A stretch of DNA of 64,000 nucleotides from Apostichopus japonicus. Its lineage: Eukaryota > Echinodermata > Holothuroidea > Aspidochirotida > Stichopodidae. The stretch covers positions 12,176,484 to 12,240,483 of the forward strand of contig NC_092564.1 of the NCBI RefSeq assembly GCF_037975245.1, given 5' to 3'. Below are positions 15,801-26,729 of the stretch, piece after piece. The number at the start of each line of letters is the position of its first letter. Within the stretch, counting starts at the first letter, position 1. The notes under the pieces are model-generated. The model was not told the DNA's origin. It did not search any database and worked only from the letters and a program-made list of their open reading frames with translations. Made by a program: the position numbers and the translations under genes.

Positions 15801-18800
15801 ACAATAAGTATCTCACTATAAAACCAATGCAAGTTTATTGTAAGGGCTGACTGAAGACATAACATTAATGTTGTTTATGTTCTAGTCTGGTAAAAACTCA
15901 CTATTTTATTTATTTTATTGTGTAATTTATTTCTTTATTGCTTATTATGTTTGGAGATAAATTATCATTCTTCTCATCAAAGACACATCAATCAATCAAA
16001 TTTGCTTAATTAAGTTTAGTTGTGTACTTTGGATTACGAAAAAACTCTGAACGACTGTAACGTCTGTCTAAAGTCATTCTTTGAAGGTTGTGGGGAGAGA
16101 GGTAAGCGAGTAGCAAAGTACATTTAATTTGGATTTACTTTCAAATGACCTTTAAAGTTTAAACCACTACCATTTTATCAGTTAAAGTGAATGGACTGTG
16201 AAGTTTAATACACCTACTGTTCCAACAGCTCAGTTCTTCAAATGCAACTCAGTGGACAACATACTGTTCAGTAAGAGTTTCATGGCCCTCAAACATAAAG
16301 CGTTATAACTATTTCAAGGACAAATGGTGTCAAAAGTCAACAGATGGTGATCTGTTGTTACTATGAACTTAACAGAACAATTTTTGGTTGAGGTAGAGTT
16401 TCTAAAACAATGGGTTAACATTAACATACATTAAAGGCATGCCTGCACTGAGTCCTGGGCTAACAGCATCATCAAATTAGCCTTTAAATTAAGGAATATT
16501 CCAAAGATTTACCATAAAGGTGAATAACCTGAAAATTGAAATTAGTATAGAAACACTGCTAGAAGGCAAGTTTCTATTTTATTGGACTATAGTGACTACA
16601 ATTCTGCCTACAGTTATCCTTTAAAGGATTTACTAGTTCATGGAGTATCAGAAATAATTAAAAATTAAGAACTTGGACATCAAAGACCATTTGACAAATT
16701 TCTAAAAGACATACTGTACATCATGTGTACATTCACACAACTACATTAACATTTAAGTACTGTGGGTTTTCAGAGTCAACTTTTGACTAACACCACTGTA
16801 GTTTGAAAAGAAGAAGGGACTTGATTGTTGGACTACAGAACAAGTACTGCAGTAATGTACGTCATACTGTACCTAGCATTGCAAATACCAATTAATAATG
16901 TAAGTACACATATTAGAACTTAATGACTGTGTCATTGTGATACTACTGATATTAATTATATTTGAAGAACTCATAACTGCATATTATATCCTACCACTGT
17001 ACCGTGTAAGTTCATACAGTAGTAAATTCATATATTTAATAACCTGGGCTACCAAGGAAATAGATACATAATGTTCAGGAAAGAACATTTGTCCCCATTT
17101 AACTTAATTCAGTTGGTACAGTAGGAAATCCCTTCAGCTGCATGTCCAATCAGTATACAGTATACTGTACACAACAGTGATTTGATCACTTGATATGTAC
17201 ACAGTTGTGCAGCATGCTCTAGAACCTGTTTACAAATCTACAGTAACCTGATATTTAGTCCAGGGGCAAGGGTTACTGTAGTAGGGTTCTGATTGAGTGT
17301 GCGTTACTAATGTACTGTACCAATCAGCCCAGTCGATATACTGTAATGCCTACACAATACAAAGTGTAACAACATGTACACGTTCATTTCAGTTTTACAG
17401 TTTTACAGATTTCAGCTCTGCATTTACAACAAAATGCATCTTTTTACACATTTTAGCCAGTCCATGCAAAACATGTATCTCACATATTTTGGATGTATTC
17501 AAATGAAACTAAGTACTGTTAACAGATCTTTTTAAGAGTAGGTCACCAACGGCATCTGAGGCTTAAGTAGAAAACTTTGTGCCCCCACAAATGTAATTTT
17601 TGTTCAGTTTTGCTTTGCTTGCAGCCCATTAAAGGGTAACAATTTATAAATTCCATCAAGTTTCCTTGTGAGATTTAACATCAATTGTCAAAAGTAGCTG
17701 ATTGTGTTTTCACAGGTCGAATAAGACACAGAAATTGCCTACTGTATCACCAGGTTCTGAAATAGTACTGCCCCACAGACACAGTATATGTATGCATTTT
17801 GGTATGTTTGGTATGTACAGCAGTGGTGGGGCACAAAATAAAAGAGGCAACGGGACATGTCACTTAAAAGATTTTAAAGGGCAAACATCAAAACTTTCTG
17901 GTATTTGAAGTAAATTCAGATGCTTTCAATATCACAAATCTCAGTATTTGAACATTGTATTATAACATGATAGTACACTTTTTCAATACAAGTTTTAAGT
18001 TTTTAACAACATTTAAAAACATAAAATCAACCGGGCACTCTCTACTACCAATCCAGAAGCGGGATTATTTTTATTTCGAATAAGGGACACTTGAAAGTTA
18101 TCACAAGGGACACTATTCAGGTTTCAAGGTGCTAGAAGTTGTGTTTGTTTTACAAATACTAGACTAATGTTGGAACCTTTCAGCTGTTTAAATGAAACTG
18201 TTCGACACCAGAGCATGAATGCAATAGTAACTTGAAATAAGATGTGAGCAGAAAACTAAGTGCTCACTAACAATTAATTTTAAAACAGTTTAACTTAAAT
18301 AATATTAGATTGCCGGCATATGACCAAAAAGATTTCTGCTCTTTATGTCTTGTTTACAAGTTCATGTACTATCACAGTAGCTCCAATGCTTGTTTCAACC
18401 AAACAGTACGTAAGTTGTTTACTGCAAGCTAAGTCTCTGTAAAAGCCATGCAAGTGATGAGTCCTCAATAACCATTCTGGAAATACCACCACACATCCAT
18501 ACAGCATGCATGGAGAATATTTACACTGGAGAGTGATTGTACCTGCTTCAGGACTAAACGCAGTACCATCAATAGTTCAATACAGGGAAACAATCACAAG
18601 TAACAGCAACGTTAGTTTCAAATAAAATCAGAAATTCCATAATTGCAATTTTGGGTATAAAGCAACACTGTAGAATCCCTATTGCCCAAACCCTATCGAA
18701 AAATAGCACATTACTGTACGTGAATGATGAAGAGAATTATGTCTGATGCAAATACATGTGATTTTGTTGTCAAAGTTCTAACAATCTGTTGGCCTAGCAT

Positions 18801-19627
18801 ACTACTAGCATACATAAAACCTGGTTCACCATGTATGATGTAGTATATTGCCAATTAGGCTCTGTCTACTTTTGGTTCCTTGACATGCAAATGTATGTCT
18901 TAATTTGAGCAATAGTTAAATACATATTAATACTGAAATTAACATTATTTATACAGCCCAGTTGACACTGAATATGAATTACCACAGCAGCATCCTATTC
19001 CAAATTACAGCCTAGCCTAAACTTCTTAATAAGTTGGTGGGTTTTGTCACTAACCCCTAACTTACTGTGTAGGCCTACATGAGAAGACAAACTGGGCTAT
19101 GAATAGCCTCACTTTCCGTAAAAAGTAGTCTAGTATAATAAGACATACAACTTACAAGGCTATGTTTGACACAAGTTAAATATGGACGTGATGTAAGAAG
19201 CGATCTGCAGGCTGCACCCCCCCCCCCCTTCCCCTTTCCAGAGTCATGGTTTCCAAGGCAAGATACGAATGCGAGGGAAATGTTCGCTATGCCTATAGCA
19301 CCTTGTCATGGAAACAACGTAAACTTACCATGGATCGAACTCGTGAATGATGCTTTCAAAGCGAATAACTGCAAATAATCTTGATGCAAATGCTACGATA
19401 CATGCAGATAACAGTATCGTGAACGCAAGTAAACCCTTAACCGCCCCGACGGACAATAGGGTGTTTGGGGTATCCTCGGAATCATGGGTACCGTTAGGCA
19501 GCTTTGACTTTCCGTCAATGAACTCTGCATACACGGGTCCTTCATTAGCAGGTTCTTGAAAGCCTGACTCTTGATGTGGAGAAACATCATACGTGCCCGA
19601 ATTCTCTTTCCCCCTGTGTACAGCCAT
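720..19627 (-). CDS. STT3B: STT3B, catalytic subunit of oligosaccharyltransferase (5' part, eight exons; runs off left edge)
   Basis: STT3 transfers the lipid-linked oligosaccharide to Asn-X-Ser/Thr sites in the ER; the B form works with the OST complex on sites skipped during translocation. Exons, 5' to 3' on the minus strand: 19627-19329, 14409-14301, 8212-8103, 5179-5091, 3534-3446, 2001-1936, 1591-1492, 818-720, totalling 961 nt or about 320 codons. Every junction has GT and AG and every phase matches. Visible family motifs: a first membrane segment near residues 68-90, the acidic E-F-D-P-W motif (96-100), [21 protein letters not shown], the second catalytic motif S-Y-D-N-E (214-218), and the luminal [10 protein letters not shown] loop (312-321). 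The WWDYG motif and C terminus lie outside the window. LTREL and [10 protein letters not shown] favour STT3B over STT3A. The start is the first in-frame ATG of exon 1, giving a cytosolic N terminus rich in polar residues. Confidence 0.93.
1492..1591 (-). CDS. STT3B: STT3B exon 7
   Basis: 100 nt, phase 0 in and 1 out, donor G|GTGAGG. Encodes [17 protein letters not shown], a near-invariant STT3 segment, then a hydrophobic stretch and R-Y-S-Q-R. Confidence 0.92.
1936..2001 (-). CDS. STT3B: STT3B exon 6
   Basis: 66 nt, 22 codons, phase 0 both ends; acceptor tttgcag, donor ATG|GTGAGT. Encodes I-K-A-V-K-R-G-S through A-L-S-Y-F-Y-M, matching the conserved STT3 membrane region. Confidence 0.92.
2002..3445 (-). 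other. STT3B intron with a SINE
   Basis: Contains the tRNA-derived element listed at 2537-2770. The rest is AT-rich with no coding signal. Confidence 0.7.
2537..2770 (+). mobile_element. tRNA-derived SINE
   Basis: The head (2537-2602) reads like a tRNA: GGAGTG pairs with CACTCC at its end, an A box TAGCTCAGTGG is followed by a B box GAGTTCGAGTC at normal spacing, and the anticodon arm is CCTTT/AAAGG. An unrelated tail of about 170 bp follows. The weak anticodon loop and the tail argue for a SINE rather than a working tRNA. The 3' end is approximate, and no target duplication was recognised. Confidence 0.6.
3446..3534 (-). CDS. STT3B: STT3B exon 5
   Basis: 89 nt, phase 1 in and 0 out; acceptor ctcttacag, donor TGG|GTGAGT. 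Encodes [16 protein letters not shown] (203-218), which holds the second acidic catalytic motif, then a membrane helix ending F-T-Y-Y-L-W. Confidence 0.95.
3535..5090 (-). other. STT3B intron
   Basis: AT-rich, with no recognisable exon, RNA gene or transposon end. ORFs at 3595-3873 (-) and 3782-3988 (+) have no splice or family support. Confidence 0.6.
5091..5179 (-). CDS. STT3B: STT3B exon 4
   Basis: 89 nt, phase 2 in and 1 out, donor G|GTGAGT. Encodes S-G-L-T-A-I-A-G-F through L-T-R-E-L-W-D and [11 protein letters not shown]. The acceptor ctaaag has a weak pyrimidine tract, but the frame and family match fix it. Confidence 0.9.
5180..8102 (-). other. STT3B intron with two unexplained minus ORFs
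   Basis: Two minus ORFs, at 7182-7532 (116 aa) and 7598-7828 (76 aa), lie close together. They do not join by an obvious splice and I recognise no family. They could be a decayed mobile element or processed pseudogene, or chance. A short (TCA)n run sits at 6240-6290. Confidence 0.4.
8103..8212 (-). CDS. STT3B: STT3B exon 3
   Basis: 110 nt, phase 0 in and 2 out; acceptor ctcaacag, donor AG|GTACGG. Encodes V-Y-P-G-L-M-V-T through [12 protein letters not shown], a hallmark STT3 stretch. Confidence 0.94.
8213..14300 (-). other. STT3B intron (6.1 kb)
   Basis: No gene seen. The motif TACTGTA and its complement TACAGTA, with variants, recur conspicuously (for example near 9170-9200, 9370-9400 and 9670-9700). 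A segment containing TTGACTTACTTGATGT is repeated at about 12630 and 12708. A CA/C-rich stretch lies at 13990-14030. Confidence 0.5.
14301..14409 (-). CDS. STT3B: STT3B exon 2
   Basis: 109 nt, phase 2 in and 0 out; acceptor with a long pyrimidine tract ending ctcacaacag, donor ACA|GTAAGT. Encodes F-N-Y-R-A-T-R-H through [14 protein letters not shown] and R-I-V-G-G-T, a strongly conserved luminal loop next to the catalytic site. Confidence 0.95.
14410..19328 (-). other. STT3B intron 1 (4.9 kb)
   Basis: Holds the tandem repeat listed at 14640-15265. Otherwise no exon, RNA gene or complete transposon was recognised. Confidence 0.5.
14640..15265. repeat. Diverged tandem repeat, about 240-bp unit, x2.6
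   Basis: Three successive blocks begin with TTGACCTTTGAC-like text. They run through 'acatggtcaagca', 'cccaccaagtttgaac', 'tctacatatcgtgtggt' and 'acctacatgttgaaaagc'. The units are clearly diverged, so the array is old. The ORF at 14864-15070 lies inside it and is not a gene. Confidence 0.65.
19329..19627 (-). CDS. STT3B: STT3B exon 1 (start codon)
   Basis: 299 nt, ending in phase 2 (TG|GTAAGT). The ATG at 19627 opens a polar, Asp/Glu/Ser-rich cytosolic tail. A membrane segment (about residues 68-90) follows, then [12 protein letters not shown], the first acidic motif of STT3. Splicing completes W100 exactly. Confidence 0.92.
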
Positions 19628-20711
19628 GTTCTCCAAACCCAAAAAGTTTGAGAAGGGAAATGAGGAAGGTTTCTTAAACGTTCTTTAGGTTCCTGGCACA
19701 CGGTTAAGAACGTTAGGCTCGCTATGGTTATTGATTGTGGAAATTATGCATCGCCGTTCCTGTGTACAGTAGAAGTAGCTACGCATGCGATGCGTACTGT
19801 AACATGTAGGCCTAATTCATTCACCGACTCTGTTGAAACCCTTACAAAGGAGGTGTTCTGCAAGTAAAAAACAGCAGTAAGTAGTCAGATGCCTTGTTGT
19901 ATAAATTTCAAAACTAGGGAAACAATATCGAATCCTACTTTTAGCAACATTTAAAGTAAGACGAGCTATTATTATACCTTATTTTTTAAATATAAAGAGG
20001 AATCTATGATTATAAATGAAAAACTACAACATAAAATAATATATATAATCATATGATCCTAACAATTAGGAAGTCAGCATTCGGGAGCAGACCACGTTGT
20101 TGCATGTGGTTGGCTAAAAGCTACAAGCGTCCTTGCCTGTAATATTACCAGTTTTCTTACCGTGACCGGGTGAATTGGCAGCTCCCTGGTAAATACACTT
20201 CCAGTAAACATTAAACGCTATACGTCTGCGGAAACCGGAAAACGTCTGGAAAAACAAGAGGATATGTTGCGCCCGTTGAGGAAAATATTCACAAAAGGTT
20301 CCAAAGCAGTAATATTAAATATATGAGTTGCGTACCGTTTTCCACATTTTATGGACACCGGAAGGGAGGGGGAGAGGATGGGACCGCGACGAGGCAGACA
20401 CCCGGAGCAGTTGGCATATGGTGCATGTCCTTACTAAGAGCGCTGTGTGTGAATGCTTGGTCATTTCTGTTCCAGTTATCCGAGGTTTAGGGGGGATTTT
20501 CTGATGGAGGAGGGATCTGCAACTGCTAGTGGTTGCGTTGTATGCACCGCCAAAGATATATCGTCATGGTGGGGCCCAGGTTCCAAAGTACCCGGAAGCT
20601 GGCCGCAGATATTTCAAGTGAAATACTTATCGCTAAAATTTGTTAGCAGCGCCTCACCCACAATGTTCAGGATTCCCCATTTCTTCGCCACGTGGGTTCG
20701 GGCATGGAAGT
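19628..20711 (-). promoter_or_regulatory. STT3B upstream region and 5' UTR
   Basis: Position places the STT3B promoter and leader here. No TATA box at a convincing distance or other defined element was recognised. ORFs in this stretch, such as 20453-20734 (+), look like chance. Confidence 0.35.
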
Positions 20712-20719
20712 TGACCGAC

Positions 20720-21094
20720 CAGTGGCGGAGCTAGGGGTATTGGTCAAGGGGGCGAGAATGGTCTGCAGGGGCGCTTTCGACACTTTCTAAGCGGAGCGCC
20801 ACCACAGGTTGGCGTGGAGCGTACATAATTTTTTTAAGTAAAGATACTCCCTAGATCGCCGGAAATGACCTCCGGGCCTTGCTTATATGCAGATAAACGA
20901 ATAATAAATAGGTGTCATCGCTAACAAAATGTGACAAATGTCAATAGGTAGATGAGAGCGCATGCCAATTAAAAAGTCAATAATCGCGAATAAGTAAAAA
21001 GTGGTAAAAAGCTGAAAAGGGCGCCAGCATTCCATTTGAGTCCGTCGGGGGGGGGGGGCATCCGCCCCCTGACTGTGTGGACGCTCCGCCACTG
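20720..21094. mobile_element. hAT-like MITE, 375 bp, 8-bp TSD
   Basis: The ends are CAGTGGCGGAGC and GCTCCGCCACTG, inverted repeats. They are flanked by the perfect 8-bp direct repeat tgaccgac (20712-20719 and 21095-21102). Terminal CAGTGGCG and 8-bp duplications are typical of hAT. No transposase is present. The element shares an internal core of about 100 bp with four others in this window and is an inverted relative of the copy at 39173-39549. Confidence 0.88.
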
Positions 21095-21102
21095 TGACCG
21101 AC

Positions 21103-22927
21103 CACTATGTTCTTTGCTCCCTCCCTCCCTCCTTAGTTTCGTAACCAGGGCGCAACCATGCCAGACTTTAGCCTAAGTTTGGTTTTGATCCCAGACTCTC
21201 CCTCCCTCCCACCCACCACCCCACCCCTCCCCTTCAATTCACACCATATGACCCATGCATCAAAATACCACACCACCACTGTACGTACAGGGACAGCCCT
21301 CCCGTTACACCCTTCCACTCGACGACTTAATATCTAAGCCTTCGCCCTTCCCCGGTACAACAAAGTCGCAGTTGCGCCCCTGTATAACTATGAAAGTGTA
21401 ATTAGTGAGGGACTGACGCGAAATAGTCTTTCATACCGACCTGACAGCAGCTTATTGAGACCCCAAATAACGGTCCATGCCAGGCTGCGATACTTCGATC
21501 ATAATATTGGTTTATTCAACCATGAGTCTTTAACAAGACATGGTTATACTTTTGCGGTGACTCACTGCATTGTGTAATTTAACGGGGAACTTACTGGGTA
21601 TGGTTACTACAACACTGCTCATGGTACAGCCAGAGATGTATCAGGTATAGCGTACTCCACAATATTTTTTACTATATCCCGAGTCATAGCATTTTGCTCT
21701 TCAAAGGATTGTAGAAGTTCTCTCATAAATATAAGCAAGACATAGGCGGGGGGGGGGGGGTTGCTCCCGTCTCCTCTTATTGTGGTTTCGAGCCCTAATG
21801 GCGGGTCAATGAGGAACATTCCCTCACTGTAAGTTATATATTCATAACCTGCACCACCAAATAAAGAGTGCCACATACTGGTGTTGGGACACCGTATAGT
21901 CTTTATACAAAAGGAATATTGTTCTGACTATAGGAACATCCGAAAATCCTCGCTTTTGTTTTTATTTTGCCCTGCCCTCCAACTTGTTGATGGCTTTCCA
22001 CACTACACGTTACATTTCCCCCCACCCCCCCCCCCCCACACACACACGTACATTTGAAGCAAATCGATGCCCGTTGGTGGTAAACAAATTCACTGCGAAT
22101 CTTTTGAAGACTAGATGGTTCTTAAATCTCCACACAAAAAAAAAATCATATTTGTACACATCATGATTCCATTTATGTGCTTTGAAATCAAATGTGTGGT
22201 TACATATGTAATGATACCCATGTTGCTTCTTGGTACTTCTCCTTTCATGATTTTGGCGGACCGCATAAACGTAAGTTACTTTGGGGTATGACAACGCAGT
22301 TTCTACAAAGCGCCATCTATTTGCAGTTTGCTGTTTACAATGTGATGCTCGCTTCGCATCTAATAACTGGAATCTATACTATATGGTATAACACCCTGTT
22401 CCATTTCCTTCGATTTACCAGTTTATGATCCCTATTTATTTTTTTCTTCCTCGTTTAGTTTAACGAACTCAAATTGAGTAGAAACACACCACTTCTCTCT
22501 GTTCTTAAATAAATCTAATGAAGGCTGCGGCTTTCTTCACCCGTGTAGGTCACTGTCGTTAAGCCCCCCCCCCCCTCCCCCTTGAGTGATTGGCTCTATT
22601 ATTTGACTACCAGGTACCATGTACTGTAGTATTCTCGTTGTACGATCATTACTTTAGGTAAGGTAAGCCGGCTTAGGAAAAGTTCATCTTCCCTTTATAA
22701 CCTGCAGTCACAGTGTACAAATGTATGAAAATAGTGAAAACAAACTTCGTTAACGTATAAAATACTTCATGTACATCAAAACTGTGTCCTAATACTTTTC
22801 GGAATATAAAATCGTTCTTTTCACACACACTTTTTCGAGGATGAATTTAAAAAGAAAGTTAGGGCTGACTTTGGTCTGCCTCTAAGAAGAACAGAAATGA
22901 TGTGCGCAACTGGCCGGCAAGCGGTAG
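21103..22927. other. Intergenic, no gene seen
   Basis: Holds long homopolymer C or G runs (about 21750, 22020 and 22565) and short ORFs without splice or family support. Confidence 0.5.
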
Positions 22928-22936
22928 TGCCGGGCC

Positions 22937-23970
22937 GCGAATTTCTTTTCCCTGAACCTTTCGGGCAGTGTACGTGGAGTTTAGCCAATCAGAGCGAGGC
23001 TGTGTTGATGACGTACTAGAGTAAAGATAGCGGCGTGCTTACCAAATGTTGAAGTGCATGGGGAAATCACATTCGATAAGTCAACATAATTGTTGTACTA
23101 CAGCAGAAAATATTGAGGTATATAGGCCTTGCACTAATAATTGTGCACAACTTACGTGACGTTTGCATCGGTTTTTGTTGAAAAACGGCGATGTATGATC
23201 GCTGTCTGATGTACAAATTTACAATGTCTTCAGATTGACATGACACTGTACTCAGTACTGTAGTACTGGTACAGTAGTATGTTACGTACTTACAGTTTAC
23301 ACACATCTACACAGCAATATTTGTACACAGTGGTACAGTCCTATAGCACCTCCTTGTGAGAGACGAGGTCCAGTAATTAACGGTTTATTGTGGAAACTGC
23401 CAAATGTTTGTTGTAAACTGATGAGCGAATTAGGTAAATAAGAGTGCAAGTACTGCCCTTGTTTTATTATGCAATAAATCCTCTCTCTTTAATTGTTCCA
23501 GAATGAATATCTATTTCCCTTGTCTTTTATTCTAGCAAGTCATCTGCCTTTAAATTAAGATAAACTTTCCTAAAACGGATGTACCACATTTTGGGGCTGA
23601 GACCGATTTCCCTCTAATAAGATCTAGAAGGAAAATAAACAAAAGAAACTATATATATTTTCGCTACACTATCTACGGCGTTTCATATATAAGATGACAA
23701 TGCACGAAAACCATGACATAACTTATAATATCGATTTTCAATTCATGATATAATACTTGGACATAACTACTTGAACATGAGAAAAAGTGGGGGGGAAAAT
23801 TCACACGGGGGCTCGAACTCGCGCTCTTTCGTTTTCCACCTTATGTTATCGAGGGGACGCATTTACACGACTGACCATCTTTACTGAGTAGTACGTCATC
23901 AACACAGCCTCGCTCTGATTGGCTAAACTCCACGTACACTGCCCGAAAGGTTCAGGAAAAAGAAATTCGC
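22937..23970. mobile_element. Long-TIR DNA transposon, 9-bp TSD (MULE-like)
   Basis: Inverted repeats of about 95 bp (22937-23031 and 23876-23970) start GCGAATTTCTTTT and are nearly identical for 85 bp, ending near 'gatgacgtacta'. The perfect 9-bp direct repeat tgccgggcc flanks both sides (22928-22936 and 23971-23979). Long TIRs with a 9-bp duplication fit Mutator-like elements. No transposase ORF is present, so the element is non-autonomous. Superfamily assignment is inference. Confidence 0.78.
23805..23885 (-). mobile_element. Possible tRNA-like Pol III promoter inside the MULE-like element
   Basis: On the minus strand, TGGTCAGTCG resembles an A box and GAGTTCGAGCCCC fits a B box about 50 nt further on. 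The flanks do not close into a full cloverleaf. This may be a tRNA-derived SINE head caught in the transposon, or coincidence. Confidence 0.3.
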
Positions 23971-23979
23971 TGCCGGGCC

Positions 23980-24337
23980 AACCTCCATTATCAGTTGAAA
24001 GAAAAGAAAACGTTCAATTTGACGTCTATACTTTGAATCCCTCAACTCCAACCCACATTTGATACCCTGTGAAATAGAAAACCTTTGATTGGCGCAAAGG
24101 GCCTGACAGTATATATATATATTTATATCTCACAGTAAACCTTTGAATTAGCTCCGTGCGGCCTATATGGAGTCCATGTTATAAACAATCTCGTATCGAT
24201 TTTTGTGACAATAAGTATACCCCTGCCAACCCAACACATCGACTAAAAATATACAGTAGCCTCATAATTATGGTACGGATGAAATAGGCGGAGCTAACAT
24301 TTAAGGTTAATCTCCTAGTTCATAGTTCGGATGACCA
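23980..24337. other. Intergenic, no gene seen
   Basis: Nothing recognised apart from a short (TA)n run near 24110. Confidence 0.5.
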
Positions 24338-24345
24338 CTCGTACA

Positions 24346-25173
24346 CATGGGCGGCGATCCTGGGGGGGATGGGGGGGATATATCCCCCCCATGAAAATGG
24401 GTGGAGGGGATGTAATACACCATATCCCCCCCACCAAATGCCAGGGATAAGAATATTTTCATGCCTACATTAATGCATCATCGTGAATGTACGGCTCTTT
24501 TTTAGCTTCATTTCTCGCCTACCATAAACGCAGTGCGATCTTTTCAAATTAAGCGTCTTTATAAAACAAGAATAGTTGACTGTAGGCTTCATTGGCCCTA
24601 TAACAACAAAATGTATTATTGCGCCCACGGTATTGATATAGTACATATATGCACCCTCATAGTATTCATATAGGCCCTATACGGTAGGCCTACACACGTA
24701 CATGTTTCCTCGAACAGCTGAGAATCTCATGTTACCAGGGTAATGCTTAATACACGTTTCACCTGGATGCCCTAGCAATCGGTACCTAGGAATGTAACTA
24801 TGTGTAATTGTGTATTGCATGTGCAGGCCTATTTTCTTCATCGAATAATATAAAAGAGCTCTCGAACATTCTAACGTAGCGCCTGAAACAAGATTGACAG
24901 GGGCAATGCCAATTTTCCCAAAATAACACCCGAAATTTAAAAAAAAATAGGTTTTTGGATCCTGATTATGAGATATTTCGGACATGATATCCCTATTTTA
25001 AAGTTGGGTATATGCCGCTTGGAAACCTCGGGAAGTGCCGTTTCCGGCCATCTAGAGGGTTTGTAAATCCCAAAATTTTCTTGTACGCTTCGCGCCAACT
25101 CATGGTGGCGCTACGCTTAGATAGTCAACAAGGTCATATCCCCCCCACTCGGAAGTACGGATCGCCGCCCATG
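24346..25173. mobile_element. hAT-like element, 828 bp, 8-bp TSD
   Basis: Inverted ends CATGGGCGGCGATCC and GGATCGCCGCCCATG, flanked by the perfect 8-bp repeat ctcgtaca (24338-24345 and 25174-25181). C and G tracts lie just inside each end. The right third carries the shared core (25020-25125). ORFs at 24677-24985 (-) and 25012-25248 (+) fall in it and show no transposase motif. Confidence 0.85.
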
Positions 25174-25181
25174 CTCGTACA

Positions 25182-26104
25182 TAGACGAGTAGCACAGCAT
25201 GAAGCAACGGATGCTACAGTTCAGCAATATAGAAATGGGCCCCAATAGAGAGTCCACGTAATTTTTTTTTTTCATCTCCAGACGCTCGGTTATGGAACTC
25301 TCATGCTATCTGTGTTGAGAACAGGAATATGATTTAATTCCAATTTTGGTGGGTATCGGGAGAGAACTTTGAGCATTATAGATAATTAATATCATCATCT
25401 GATTGTTTAGCTTGTTCTCCAATAGTTTCAATAAAATATAAAGGCTTCTGTCACCGTAAAGGATAAAGGCGATAATCACTGGCGGACAAGTAAAACAAAA
25501 ACAAACAACAAAAGTAAAAAAAGTGAGAGAAAAAAGCAGCTGTTAAAAAGACTTTCATATACACAGCTCACGAGAACTCTATTTCTTTATTCAGTGGGGC
25601 CAACTTCCGAATGGAGGGCTCATTTGATATTTCCTACGGGCCTTAGATAAATGTAAATGGGTCATTTGACGTTCATTGGACGCATCTTATATATTTGGTG
25701 GGCCCGGAGGCAGATTAAAGAAGGCTCCCAACTGGACATACAGATGAATATGCAATGGGCCTAAAAGAGTATATACATGGAGCTCGCATATTTTACATGA
25801 CTGCACGTTTAATACGAAGTTTCGATTGCTCGACCTAAGGCCTGCTTCAGCATTGGCTGGCTAATGTTTCTTTTCTTCTCTACTTCTTTTGTTTCTTGCC
25901 CTAGTAAATGTATTTGTCTTAGCTTCTCCGTTATTTACATTGTTTGTTGTTGTAGTATGCTTTGTTGCTCCATTTCTTATATTGTATCTTGTATCAAAAC
26001 ACTCTTGCTGATATTTTTGTCTTCATTGCTAATAAAAAGCAAATAAACTCAGGCTAACATGAGACGATCAATGAAATAAATGAAAGACAACATAGCAGAT
26101 ACAG
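25182..26104. other. Intergenic, no gene seen
   Basis: No exon, RNA gene or transposon end recognised. The ORF at 25864-26046 (+) is T-rich and lacks support. Confidence 0.5.

Positions 26105-26154
<50 letters not shown>
26105..26154. repeat. (TA)n microsatellite, left of hAT-like insertion
   Basis: An uninterrupted AT dinucleotide run that abuts the transposon end at 26155. It resumes on the other side at 26480, so both tracts were probably one array before insertion. Confidence 0.9.
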
Positions 26155-26157
<3 letters not shown>

Positions 26158-26476
26158 GGTTATAGCCACGCCGGCCGGCGGCGGCCGGTGGTAACCGCCA
26201 CTCACGCCTGCCGGCCGGCATTGGAAGTGAATAAACAGTCCACCGGCCGGCACAAAAAATAGTAAAATGCTTGTGAAATACAACAAAAGTAACAAATTTA
26301 TCTTTCCCTTTCCGTAAAACATGATAATAACGTCACCTTTTTCTGTTATTTGCCCCTGGACCCCACCAGGGGCCCTTAAGCGGGCCCCTGGACCCCCGGC
26401 CGTGAGATGCGAGAGATTCGCTCGCTACGCTTCGCAAATTTATTTAACCAGCACTCACAATCTCCTAGCTATAACC

Positions 26477-26479
<3 letters not shown>
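26155..26479. mobile_element. hAT-like MITE inserted in (TA)n, 325 bp
   Basis: The inverted ends CAGGGTTATAGC and GCTATAACCCTG sit directly inside TA repeats. The implied 8-bp duplication is tatatata, which the repeat itself cannot prove. Just inside the left end are CCGGCCGGC-rich repeats. The right half has GGGGCCC palindromes and 'cgctcgctacgcttcgcaaa'. No coding capacity. Confidence 0.75.
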
Positions 26480-26723
<244 letters not shown>

Positions 26724-26729
26724 TAATTA

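Noticed and set aside
19393-19701. 102-residue minus ORF overlapping STT3B exon 1
   Set aside because: It is a different frame from the one that yields the E-F-D-P-W motif and the correct splice phase.
20453-20734. 93-residue plus ORF upstream of STT3B
   Set aside because: It runs into the hAT-like MITE, has no splice signal at a sensible place and no family resemblance.
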